Assembly (NCBI RefSeq): GCF_009728995.1
Contig: NZ_VTZW01000008.1
Span: 310,001-374,000, forward strand
Direction: 5' to 3'
Origin: Streptomonospora sp. PA3
GTDB taxonomy: Bacteria; Actinomycetota; Actinomycetes; Streptosporangiales; Streptosporangiaceae
DNA length: 64,000 nucleotides
The notes beneath the pieces were generated by a model. It had not been told where the DNA came from. It saw only the letters and a program-made list of their open reading frames with translations, and ran no database searches. Positions 50,663 to 57,978 of the stretch are shown one piece after another. Each line of letters begins with the position of its first letter. The first letter of the stretch is position 1. The translations under genes and the position numbers were made by a program.

Positions 50663-52729
50663 TCAGCCCTGCTTCCCCGTGGAACGCCGGTCCAGCTCGG
50701 CCAGATAGGCGTTGTAGGCGTCCATGTCGGCGTCGTCGGAACCGCCGCGCCTGCTGTGGCGCTCCCTGCGGCGCTCGGCGCGCTCCTCGTCGAGCCACCA
50801 CTGCCGCACCATGGCGAGCATCACCAGCCCGGTGGGCACCTCGCCCACGGCCCAGGCGATGCCGCCGCCGGTGTACTGGTCTGCGCTCTGGTTCTCCAGC
50901 CAGGACACCTCGAACTGCCCGTAGTACTCCATCGCCAGCGGGGCCGACTGCATCATGATCGTGATGCCGAAGAACGCGTGCACCCCCATGGCCGCCAGCA
51001 GCAGCACGACGCGCAGCAGGTAGGGCAGCTTGCGCGGCCCCGGGTCGACGCCCACGATGATCCAGTAGTACAGGAACCCCGTGAGCAGGAAGTGCACGTT
51101 CATCAGCAGGTGCCCGGTGTGGTCGTTCATCAGCGCCGGGAACAGAGGGGTGAAGTACAGCGCGTAGGGGCTGAGAACGAACAGCGGGGCGGCGACGGCC
51201 GGGTGGGTGGCGAACCTGCTGAACCGGCTGTTGACGAAGGCGGTGAGCCACTCCCGCGGGCCCCGGTCGCCGCGGCGGCGGGCGGGCCGCAGCGCGCGCA
51301 GCGCCAGGGTCACGGGCGCGCCCAGGACCAGCAGAATCGGGACCAGCATGGACAGCAGCATGTGCTGCACCATGTGCACGCTGAACAGCACCATGGAGTA
51401 GGTGCCGACGCCGCTGAGCAGGACGGCCGCCATCACCAGCAGTCCCGCGGCCCAGGCGGCCGTGCGGACCCAGGGCCAGCGGTCGCCGCGGCGCAGCAGG
51501 CGGGTCACCCCCGCCGCGTAACCGCCGCCCAGCGCGGCGATCACCAGGATGAAGAACAAGTCGGGCCGCCACAGCGTGAGCAGGGTCTGCACGCTGACCG
51601 GCGCAGGGACGGGAAAACCCAGGATCGCCTCGGCGGGACCGACCGTGCCTTCCTGCGACGGCGGCGCCGTGCGGCTCAGGGCCGCCGCGATGCCCATGGT
51701 GGCGGCCATGACCGCGATCTCGACCCCGGCCAGGCGGGCGAACAGCCGCCGGCCGCCGGCCTCCGCGATGCGCGGGACCGTACTGCGGCGGTGCGCCCAG
51801 CCGGCCGCGCCCAGGGCGCAGAACAGCACCGCCTTGACCACGATGAGCAGGCCGTAGGAGGTGGTGACGAGGTCGGCCACCGAGTAGAGGCGGCTGGCGG
51901 CGCTGGCGACGCCGCCCGCGCCCACGCCGATGTAGGCCCACAGCGCCATGCGGCTGAACCGCTCGGCGGCGACGGGCGCGTCCTCGGGCGCCGAGCGCAG
52001 GCCGTGGAAGGTCACCGCGGCCAGCCCGCCCACCCACAGCGAGACGGCGACGACGTGCAGGGCGAGCCCGGTGATGGCGAGCTCGTGGCTGCCCGCCGAG
52101 GCGGAGTGGCCGGTCAGCGCCGGAGGCAGCAGCGCGGCGCCGGCCAGGGCGAGCGGCGCGAACGCCCCGGCGGCGGTTTCGGCGGTGCGGCACAGCAGCG
52201 CCGCGGCGCACGCCAGCAGGATCACCGCCAGCAGTCCGATGCCTTGGGCGACCGAGACGGCGTAGCTGGAGAGCTGGTCGCCCAGGACCTGCCCGGGCGG
52301 CTGGCCGGAGACGTCGGAGAGCTGGAAGACGAGGGTGGCTCCGGCGGCGCAGGACCAGACCAGGGCGGGCCAGGCCGCGGCGCGCAGGTAGCCCAGCGCC
52401 TGGGGCCCCAGGGCGCCCTTGCGCAGCGGGAGCAGGAACACGGCCAGGACCAGCAGGCCCACGGTCAGCGCGGCGGCGACGTCGCGGACCGCCGTCGCCG
52501 CCGGGAGCCCCCAGCGGGTGACCGGGCCGGCGTCGGGCAGCCCGGGGATGATTCGGGCGGTGACCGCTCCCCCGGCCACCGCGGCGACGATGAGGGCGAT
52601 CAGGCACGAGGCGACTGCGGCGACGGCGATGACGGCGGCGGTGTCGGCGCCGGGGGCGCGGACGGTTCCGGCCGCCGCGGCGCTCTCCTCGCGCGGGAGG
52701 TCGCCGTCGCGGACTCCGGGGGAACTCAC
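50663..52729 (-). CDS. CopD / cytochrome c oxidase assembly (CtaG) fusion protein
   Basis: A 688-residue polytopic protein with about 15 helices. The N-terminal half is a CopD-type copper-transport domain (GLALHVVAVSLWVGGLAAVTFHGL, ERFSRMALWAYIGVGAGGVASA). The C-terminal half is CtaG (caa3) family: LFSVHMVQHMLLSMLVPILLVLGAPVTLALRAL, LYFTPLFPALMNDHTGHLLMN, GFLYYWIIVGVDPGPR and PLAMEYYGQFEV. These actinobacterial fusions are thought to import copper and load it into heme-copper oxidase. A cytosolic, charged C-terminal tail (RAERRRERHSRRGGSDDAD) follows. The GTG start lies 27 bp after a 42-residue small membrane protein, probably in one operon. Confidence 0.93.
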   Translation of the reverse strand: MSSPGVRDGDLPREESAAAAGTVRAPGADTAAVIAVAAVASCLIALIVAAVAGGAVTARIIPGLPDAGPVTRWGLPAATAVRDVAAALTVGLLVLAVFLLPLRKGALGPQALGYLRAAAWPALVWSCAAGATLVFQLSDVSGQPPGQVLGDQLSSYAVSVAQGIGLLAVILLACAAALLCRTAETAAGAFAPLALAGAALLPPALTGHSASAGSHELAITGLALHVVAVSLWVGGLAAVTFHGLRSAPEDAPVAAERFSRMALWAYIGVGAGGVASAASRLYSVADLVTTSYGLLIVVKAVLFCALGAAGWAHRRSTVPRIAEAGGRRLFARLAGVEIAVMAATMGIAAALSRTAPPSQEGTVGPAEAILGFPVPAPVSVQTLLTLWRPDLFFILVIAALGGGYAAGVTRLLRRGDRWPWVRTAAWAAGLLVMAAVLLSGVGTYSMVLFSVHMVQHMLLSMLVPILLVLGAPVTLALRALRPARRRGDRGPREWLTAFVNSRFSRFATHPAVAAPLFVLSPYALYFTPLFPALMNDHTGHLLMNVHFLLTGFLYYWIIVGVDPGPRKLPYLLRVVLLLAAMGVHAFFGITIMMQSAPLAMEYYGQFEVSWLENQSADQYTGGGIAWAVGEVPTGLVMLAMVRQWWLDEERAERRRERHSRRGGSDDADMDAYNAYLAELDRRSTGKQG

Positions 52730-52756
52730 GCGGGCCGCTCCGTGGGTGTGGGATGG

Positions 52757-52885
52757 CTACTGGCGGCCGCGGTGGCGGATCACCGCGGCGGCGGCGCCCG
52801 CGCCGACGGCGATCCCGGCAGCGCCCCACATCCACGGGGCGATCCAGCCGGTCATGTCCTGGATGAGCAGTACTGCGACGTCCAC
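52757..52885 (-). CDS. 42-residue small membrane protein
   Basis: Starting at GTG 52885 the frame encodes VDVAVLLIQDMTGWIAPWMW then GAAGIAVGAGAAAAVIRHRG and RQ. One hydrophobic helix (13-34) precedes a basic tail. It ends 27 bp before the CopD-CtaG start on the same strand, and its upstream region carries a TACTACAG half-site. Short single-helix proteins beside oxidase-assembly genes are plausible subunits or chaperones, but no family is recognised and no strong ribosome-binding site is seen (GGTGGTG). Confidence 0.5.
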   Translation of the reverse strand: MDVAVLLIQDMTGWIAPWMWGAAGIAVGAGAAAAVIRHRGRQ

Positions 52886-52914
52886 GCGAACACCACCACG
52901 AACCAGCCTAAATC

Positions 52915-52922
52915 TACTACAG
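52915..52922. promoter_or_regulatory. TACTACAG half-site upstream of CopD-CtaG
   Basis: TACTACAG is identical to one arm of the palindrome at 4330-4346 and lies about 30 bp upstream of the small membrane gene. The other arm is degenerate (GTGTC in place of CTGTAG). It may be a weak BlaI/CopY-type site. Confidence 0.35.
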
Positions 52923-52929
52923 CGTGTCG

Positions 52930-53348
52930 GAGACGAGGACGGCCCGCCGCCTCGGCGGACGCACCCGGCCGCGGCCGCGCGGGGACCGTCCCGGTCACCG
53001 GCCCGGCCGATCCGATTGGGGCGGCACCGCGGGCCGCCCCGAACCGGTCGACCGCTTTCATAATGCCCGCCGGAAAGTCCACCAATCCGTCGGAAATCCG
53101 GTGAATTCCCGAATTCGGCGCCGGCCGCGGCGGGCGGCCCGCCTTTCCGGCGCGTTCCGCCGGTTCGGCCCCTTCGGCGCGCGGTTCGCGATACGGTCGG
53201 TCAATCGCGCCGCACAGGGCCGAGCCCCGCGGGCCCCGGCACAGCGCCGATTACGTATACCGGTTGCCGGCACCGGCGATTCCCGTGGGCCGGGTGAATG
53301 TGAACGCGCGGACGCGGACACCGCATTCGAGCAACGGAGGGGATCGCG
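52930..53348. other. 420-bp divergent intergenic region
   Basis: The spacer between the CopD-CtaG operon and the amidohydrolase gene contains no supported gene. A TTACGTATACCGG patch (53249-53261) may hold a promoter for the downstream gene. No repeat is seen. Confidence 0.5.
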
Positions 53349-54677
53349 ATGCCCCGGACCGACACCGTCATCCGCTCGCGGCGCGCGGTCCTGCCGGCCG
53401 GAACCGCGCCCGCCTGCGTCCGCGTCAGCGCGGGGCGCATCGTCTCCGTCGGCGACTACGCCGCCCCCTCCACCGCCCCCCACGAGGTCGACCTGGGCGA
53501 CACCGCGCTGCTTCCCGGCGGCGTCGACGTCGACGCCGCCGTCCAGGCGCCGGGGCAGCCGCTGCGCGAGGGCTATGTCCGGACCGCCTCCGCGGCCGTG
53601 CGCGCCGGGGTCACCACGCTCGTCGCCTCGGGACCGGCGGATCCGCCGATCACCGGCGAAGCGGGGCTGCGCGCGCATCTGGCCGCATCCGCCGACGCGC
53701 CCGCCCGCATCGCCTTCCTCGGGGCCATCACCGCCGCCAGCACGCCCTGCGACCTCGTCGAGCTCCGCGCCGCCGGGGTGGTGGGCTTCGCCTGCTCCCT
53801 CTCCGACGGCGCCGGGGCCGACCTCCCCGGGATCGACGACACCCGGCTGCGCAAGGCGATGACGGAGCTGGCCGCCATGGACGTCCCGCTGGTGGCCCAC
53901 GCCGAGGACGCCGGGGAGCTGTCGGCCCCGGAGGGGCCGGGCCTGTCGGCGCTGCTGGCGGCGCGTCCGGCGCGGGCCGAGCGGCGCGGCGTCGAGCGGC
54001 TCGTCGCCGCGGCCCGCATGGTCGGCACCCGCGTGCTCGTCTCGCCTTTCACCGCCGCCGAATGCGCGGCCGTGCTGGCCGCGGCCCGCGCCATGGGCGT
54101 GGGAGTCAGCGCCCAGACCTGCCCGCACTACCTGTGCCTGCCGATCGAGCAGGTGCCCGACGACTCCGGCGCGCACGCCTGCCTGCCTCCGCTGCGCAGC
54201 GGCGCCAACCGCAACGCGCTGTGGAGCGCCCTGCTGGACTCCCGCGACCCCGTGATCACCCAGGTGGGGTCGGGCCACCGGCCGGGCACGGGGGCCGCAG
54301 CGGTGTCCTGGACGCTGCCCGCGCTGTGGACGGCCGCGCGCCGGCGCGGCCGGGATCTGGCCGACCTGGCGCGCTGGACCGCCCGGGAGCCGGCCGACCT
54401 GCTGGGCATGGCGTGCAGGGGCCGGATCGCCCCCGACTGCGACGCCGACCTCGTCGCCTTCGACCCCGATGCCGAGCAGACCGTCCCCGCCGCCGATCCG
54501 GGCCCCTACGCCGGGCGCAGACTCGTCGGCCGGGTGCGGGGCACCTGGGTCGAAGGCGAGGGGGTCTTCGGGTGCGCGGTGCCGCCCGCGCGGCCGCAGC
54601 GCGCCTCCGTCCGCGCGCACGGTGCGCACCCGCAGCCGCACTCGGAGCCGGAGGAAACGGGCGCGCCACCCCGCTGA
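53349..54677 (+). CDS. Allantoinase/dihydroorotase-like protein without its metal ligands
   Basis: A 442-residue amidohydrolase-superfamily protein. The scaffold of allantoinases is clear: LPGGVDVDAAVQAPGQPLRE, REGYVRTASAAVRAGVTTLV, TCPHYLCLP, PPLRSGANRNALWSAL and the end RGRIAPDCDADLVAFDPD. The catalytic residues are gone: the HxH after PG-VD is Asp60-x-Asp62, the carbamylated Lys is Ala148 (GFACSL), the second His pair (VxHxS) reads LVSPFT (232-234), and the metal Asp of SDH is Gly309 (SGH). Only His184 (AHAED) remains. It likely has lost hydrolase activity and may serve as a structural or regulatory partner. Ribosome-binding GGAGG is near ATG 53349. Ald follows 125 bp later. Confidence 0.85.
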   Translation: MPRTDTVIRSRRAVLPAGTAPACVRVSAGRIVSVGDYAAPSTAPHEVDLGDTALLPGGVDVDAAVQAPGQPLREGYVRTASAAVRAGVTTLVASGPADPPITGEAGLRAHLAASADAPARIAFLGAITAASTPCDLVELRAAGVVGFACSLSDGAGADLPGIDDTRLRKAMTELAAMDVPLVAHAEDAGELSAPEGPGLSALLAARPARAERRGVERLVAAARMVGTRVLVSPFTAAECAAVLAAARAMGVGVSAQTCPHYLCLPIEQVPDDSGAHACLPPLRSGANRNALWSALLDSRDPVITQVGSGHRPGTGAAAVSWTLPALWTAARRRGRDLADLARWTAREPADLLGMACRGRIAPDCDADLVAFDPDAEQTVPAADPGPYAGRRLVGRVRGTWVEGEGVFGCAVPPARPQRASVRAHGAHPQPHSEPEETGAPPR

Positions 54678-54693
54678 CCTGCCCGCCGCGCCG

Positions 54694-54706
54694 TTACACC
54701 GTGTAA
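54694..54706. promoter_or_regulatory. 13-bp palindrome upstream of ald
   Basis: TTACAC-C-GTGTAA is perfectly symmetrical and lies about 97 nt before the ald start. It is a candidate operator, perhaps for an Lrp/AsnC-type regulator such as those that control ald elsewhere; the regulator is not in this window. Confidence 0.5.
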
Positions 54707-54802
54707 AGATGCTGCCGAAACGGAAGTCACGATGGAGATGGCGGGGCGCGTCCGGGCAGGCGAGAGTGAAGACGTATCAATGACGATGCGAGGAGGAGTC
54801 CC

Positions 54803-55921
54803 GTGCGCGTCGGCGTGCCCAGCGAAGTGAAGAACCACGAGTACCGGGTGGCCATCACCCCCGCCGGTGTCCACGAACTGGTCACCCGCGGCCATTCGGT
54901 CGCCGTCCAAAGCGGCGCGGGCCGCGGTTCCTCCATCTCCGACGAGGAGTTCGCCGCGGCGGGCGCCCGCGTCCTCGGTTCCGCCGACGATGTGTGGGCC
55001 GAGGGCGAGCTGATCCTGAAGGTCAAGGAGCCGGTGGCCGAGGAGTACCACCGCATGCGCCCCGGCCAGACCCTTTTCACCTACCTCCACCTGGCGGCAT
55101 CGCGCGAGTGCACCGACGCCCTGCTGGAGCGCGGCGTCACCGGCATCGCCTATGAGACGGTGCAGCTCGCCGACGGCTCGCTGCCGCTGCTGGCCCCGAT
55201 GTCGGAGGTCGCCGGCCGGCTCGCCCCGCAGGTGGGCGCCTCCACGCTGCAGCGGCCCAACGGCGGCCGCGGCCGGCTGATGGGCGGGGTGCCCGGCGTC
55301 AGTCCCGCGCGCGTCACCGTCATCGGCGCCGGGGTCTCGGGCCTGAACGCCACCCGCATCGCCGCGGGCATGGGCGCCGAGGTCACGCTGCTCGACCTCA
55401 ACGTCGCCAAGCTGCGCCACGCCGACGACATGTACCAGGGCCGGGTGCGCACCGTGGTCTCCAACGCCTTCGAACTGGAGAACGCGGTGCTGGAGTCCGA
55501 CCTGGTCGTCGGGGCGGTGCTCATCCCCGGCGCCAAGGCCCCCAAGCTGGTCTCCAACGACCTGGTCGCGCGGATGCGGCCGGGCGCGGTGTTCGTCGAC
55601 ATCGCCATCGACCAGGGCGGCTGCTTCGCCGACTCCCGCCCCACCACCCACGACGCCCCCACCTTCGCCGTGCACGACACGGTGTTCTACTGCGTGGCCA
55701 ACATGCCCGGCGCCGTGCCCAACACCTCCACGCACGCGCTGACCAAGGAGACGCTGCCCTACGCGGTGGCGCTGGCCGGCAAGGGGTGGCGGCGCGCCCT
55801 GGCCGACGACCCGGCGCTGGCCCAGGGGCTGAACACCCACGACGGTGTCGTCACCAACGAGGGCGTGGCCGAGGCCCACGGCCTCAAGTCGCACACCGTG
55901 GCCGAGGTGCTGGCCGGGTAG
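54803..55921 (+). CDS. ald: Alanine dehydrogenase
   Basis: A 372-residue NAD-dependent enzyme that interconverts alanine and pyruvate plus ammonia. Start GTG 54803 with GAGGAGG. Conserved: MRVGVPSEVKNHEYRVAITPAGV (Arg, Lys substrate contacts), LKVKEP, FTYLHLAAS, the NAD fold VTVIGAGVSGLNATRIAAGMGAEVTLLDLN, FVDIAIDQGGC, and HDTVFYCVANMPGAVPNTST. Its closeness to the glutamine synthetase block is not operonic. It can release or capture ammonia as needed. A 21-bp terminator follows. Confidence 0.97.
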   Translation: MRVGVPSEVKNHEYRVAITPAGVHELVTRGHSVAVQSGAGRGSSISDEEFAAAGARVLGSADDVWAEGELILKVKEPVAEEYHRMRPGQTLFTYLHLAASRECTDALLERGVTGIAYETVQLADGSLPLLAPMSEVAGRLAPQVGASTLQRPNGGRGRLMGGVPGVSPARVTVIGAGVSGLNATRIAAGMGAEVTLLDLNVAKLRHADDMYQGRVRTVVSNAFELENAVLESDLVVGAVLIPGAKAPKLVSNDLVARMRPGAVFVDIAIDQGGCFADSRPTTHDAPTFAVHDTVFYCVANMPGAVPNTSTHALTKETLPYAVALAGKGWRRALADDPALAQGLNTHDGVVTNEGVAEAHGLKSHTVAEVLAG

Positions 55922-55927
55922 CGCGGA

Positions 55928-55986
55928 GCGCCCCCGGGCCGGCGCCGGTCGGTCCGCGGAGCCGCCCGGCGCCGGCCCGGGGGCGC
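55928..55986 (+). terminator. Terminator of ald
   Basis: A perfect 21-bp stem: arms GCGCCCCCGGGCCGGCGCCG(G) at 55928-55948 and its reverse complement at 55966-55986, with a 17-nt loop. It starts 6 nt past the ald stop. Confidence 0.9.
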
Positions 55987-56048
55987 CCATCGGCGCGCGC
56001 CGGCCTCCCCGGTGCTCGTCGAGGCCGCCGGGGAGACCGGCCCGGGGC

Positions 56049-56339
56049 TCAGGGCGCGAAGACGGCGCCCGCGCCGTCGCCCTGGTCGGACTCCCCCGGC
56101 AGCAGCACCCCCACGACCTCGCCGGTGCAGTCGGAGCGCCGCAGGATGAACACGGTCTGGTCGGTGGCGTTGGCCACGCTGTAGGGCCCGCCGGCGAGCG
56201 CATGGCAGCCGCGGGGGTCGGCGTGGTCGGTGCCGTTGATCGTCAGCACGCCGGCGGCGGCGCCCGCAGGCGCGGCCGGGACCGCGGTCGCCGCGGCGGC
56301 TGCGAGGATCGTCACGGCGGTGGCCAGGCGGCGGCGCAT
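56049..56339 (-). CDS. Small secreted protein with one disulfide
   Basis: 96 residues. A Sec signal peptide is clear (RRRLATAVTILAAAAATAVPAAPAGAAAG, cleavage near residue 28). The mature 68-residue part starts VLTINGTDHADPRGCHALAG and has two cysteines (GCHAL and DCTGE), suggesting one disulfide, as in small subtilisin-inhibitor-like or other secreted actinobacterial proteins. The strands VANATDQTVFILRRSDC and GVVLLPGES-like end point to a beta fold. GGGAG precedes ATG. Family unknown. Confidence 0.7.
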   Translation of the reverse strand: MRRRLATAVTILAAAAATAVPAAPAGAAAGVLTINGTDHADPRGCHALAGGPYSVANATDQTVFILRRSDCTGEVVGVLLPGESDQGDGAGAVFAP

Positions 56340-56617
56340 AGCTCTCCCTGCTCTTCCTCGGAGTGATTAGTCAAACACGTTGAGTGATATGACCATCGAG
56401 GCTAGCCCCTGCCCTCGGGCCGTGCCACCGGGTGCCGGAACACCGCGGGATTCGGACCGCCCGAATCCCGGTGGTCGGAGGCACCCCGTGCCCGTCCGCA
56501 CCGCTGGCAGCCTCCGCGGTGAGCGGATACGTTCGGTTATGGCGGTCCCTCGCCCGGGCCCCGGCGCCCGAACGACCGCCTTCGCGCCCATCCCTGCCGC
56601 GTCGATACGGAGTCCGC

Positions 56618-57760
56618 GTGTCACCTGCCGAACCGGCGACCCTCGCCCGCGTCACGGGCGTCGACGCCACCCTGCTCCGGCTGCCGCTGGCCCATGCCCG
56701 GTCCCGCGGCGCCGCCCGGCCGCAGTTCACCCGCCACGCCCTCGTCCGGGTCTGCGACGATGCCGGGCACACCGGGTGGGGCGAGGTGCCCATGGCCGAC
56801 GCCGAGCGCTGGCGCCTGCTCGTCGACGACTACGCGCCGGCCCTGCTGGGCCACAGCTGGCTGCGGCCCACCGAGGCCGCCGGCGCCTGGGCCGACCTGC
56901 CGCGGGTGCCGCCGGTGGCCTCCGGACTGGACACCGCCTGCTGGGACCTGTGGAGCCGCCAGCGCGGCACACCGCTCTCCCACGCCCTGGGCGGCGACCG
57001 CACCGCCTTCACGGCCGGGACCACGGTGACGCGCCAGCCCTCGGCGGAGTCGCTGGTGCGCGAGGTCAACCGGCAGGTGGGCAGCGGGTTCCGCCGGGTG
57101 CGCCTGGAGGTGGGCCCCGGCTGGGACACCGAGGTGGTGCACACCGTCCAGGAGAGCTTCCCCTTCCTGGTGCTGCAGGCCGACGCCGGGGGCCGCTACA
57201 CCGAGGACCCCGCGGACCTGCGGGCGCTGCGCGCGCTCGACGAGTACGGCCTGGTGGCCATCGAGGAGCCGTTCGCCGGCGGCGACCTGGACGCATGCGC
57301 GCGGCTGCAGCGCGAACTGCGCACCCCTGTGGCACTGAGCACCTCGATCGACTCCCTGGAGACCCTGGACCGGGCCATCGCCGCGGAGGCGGCCAAGGCG
57401 CTGAGCCTGCGGATCAGCCTGCTGGGCGGGCTCACCCCGGCGCGCCGGGCGCACGATCGCGCTGTCGACGCCGGCTGGGACCTCTGGTGCGGCTGGGACG
57501 CCGAGTCGGGGGTGGGCCGGGCGGCCCTCGCCGCGCTGGCCTCGCTGCCCGGCATCTCCCTGCCCAGCGAGATGCCCGGCGCCGGCGGCCACTTCACCCG
57601 CGACACCGTCCGCCCGCCGGTGCGGGCGCACGAGGGCATCACGCCCATCCCACTGGCCCACCCGGGCCTGGGCCACGAGGTCGACGTCCGCGAGCTCCGC
57701 CGCCTGGCCGTGGACGCGGTGTCGCTGGGCAGCGGCGGAGCGGCCGGCGCCTCCGCCTGA
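56618..57760 (+). CDS. Enolase-superfamily (OSBS/NSAR-like) protein lacking catalytic lysines
   Basis: A 380-residue protein with the two-domain fold of muconate-lactonizing/OSBS (MenC) enzymes: an N-terminal capping domain with WGEVPMADAERW, ASGLDTACWDLWSRQRGTPL and a (beta/alpha)7 barrel. The KxK catalytic pair is replaced by Arg162-Leu-Glu164 (FRRVRLEVGPGWDTE); the opposite Lys becomes Arg265 (LSLRISLLGGL). Metal ligands Asp189 (LQADAGGRY) and Glu216 (AIEEPF) remain, but the third (normally CLDESI) is Ser241 (ALSTSI). It is therefore unlikely to make o-succinylbenzoate or racemise N-acyl amino acids. GTG 56618 has GGAG 7 nt before. Confidence 0.8.
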   Translation: MSPAEPATLARVTGVDATLLRLPLAHARSRGAARPQFTRHALVRVCDDAGHTGWGEVPMADAERWRLLVDDYAPALLGHSWLRPTEAAGAWADLPRVPPVASGLDTACWDLWSRQRGTPLSHALGGDRTAFTAGTTVTRQPSAESLVREVNRQVGSGFRRVRLEVGPGWDTEVVHTVQESFPFLVLQADAGGRYTEDPADLRALRALDEYGLVAIEEPFAGGDLDACARLQRELRTPVALSTSIDSLETLDRAIAAEAAKALSLRISLLGGLTPARRAHDRAVDAGWDLWCGWDAESGVGRAALAALASLPGISLPSEMPGAGGHFTRDTVRPPVRAHEGITPIPLAHPGLGHEVDVRELRRLAVDAVSLGSGGAAGASA

Positions 57761-57978
57761 CGCCCCGGCCGGTCCGGCGCCTGAAGGCGTCGACCGTGCT
57801 GCCGGCGCCGCGGTCGCCGACGCGATGCGGCGGAATCGGCGGGAACGCTGCGTCCGCCCTCCCGCGTCGCGTCGGTCCTTGGCGCGCACGAAGCGCAGCG
57901 CAATGATGACTCCGAGTAGCAGATCGGTCCTCCGGCCGCCCCGGCCGCCGCCCCTGCCCGCTCGGGAGGTCTTCCACC

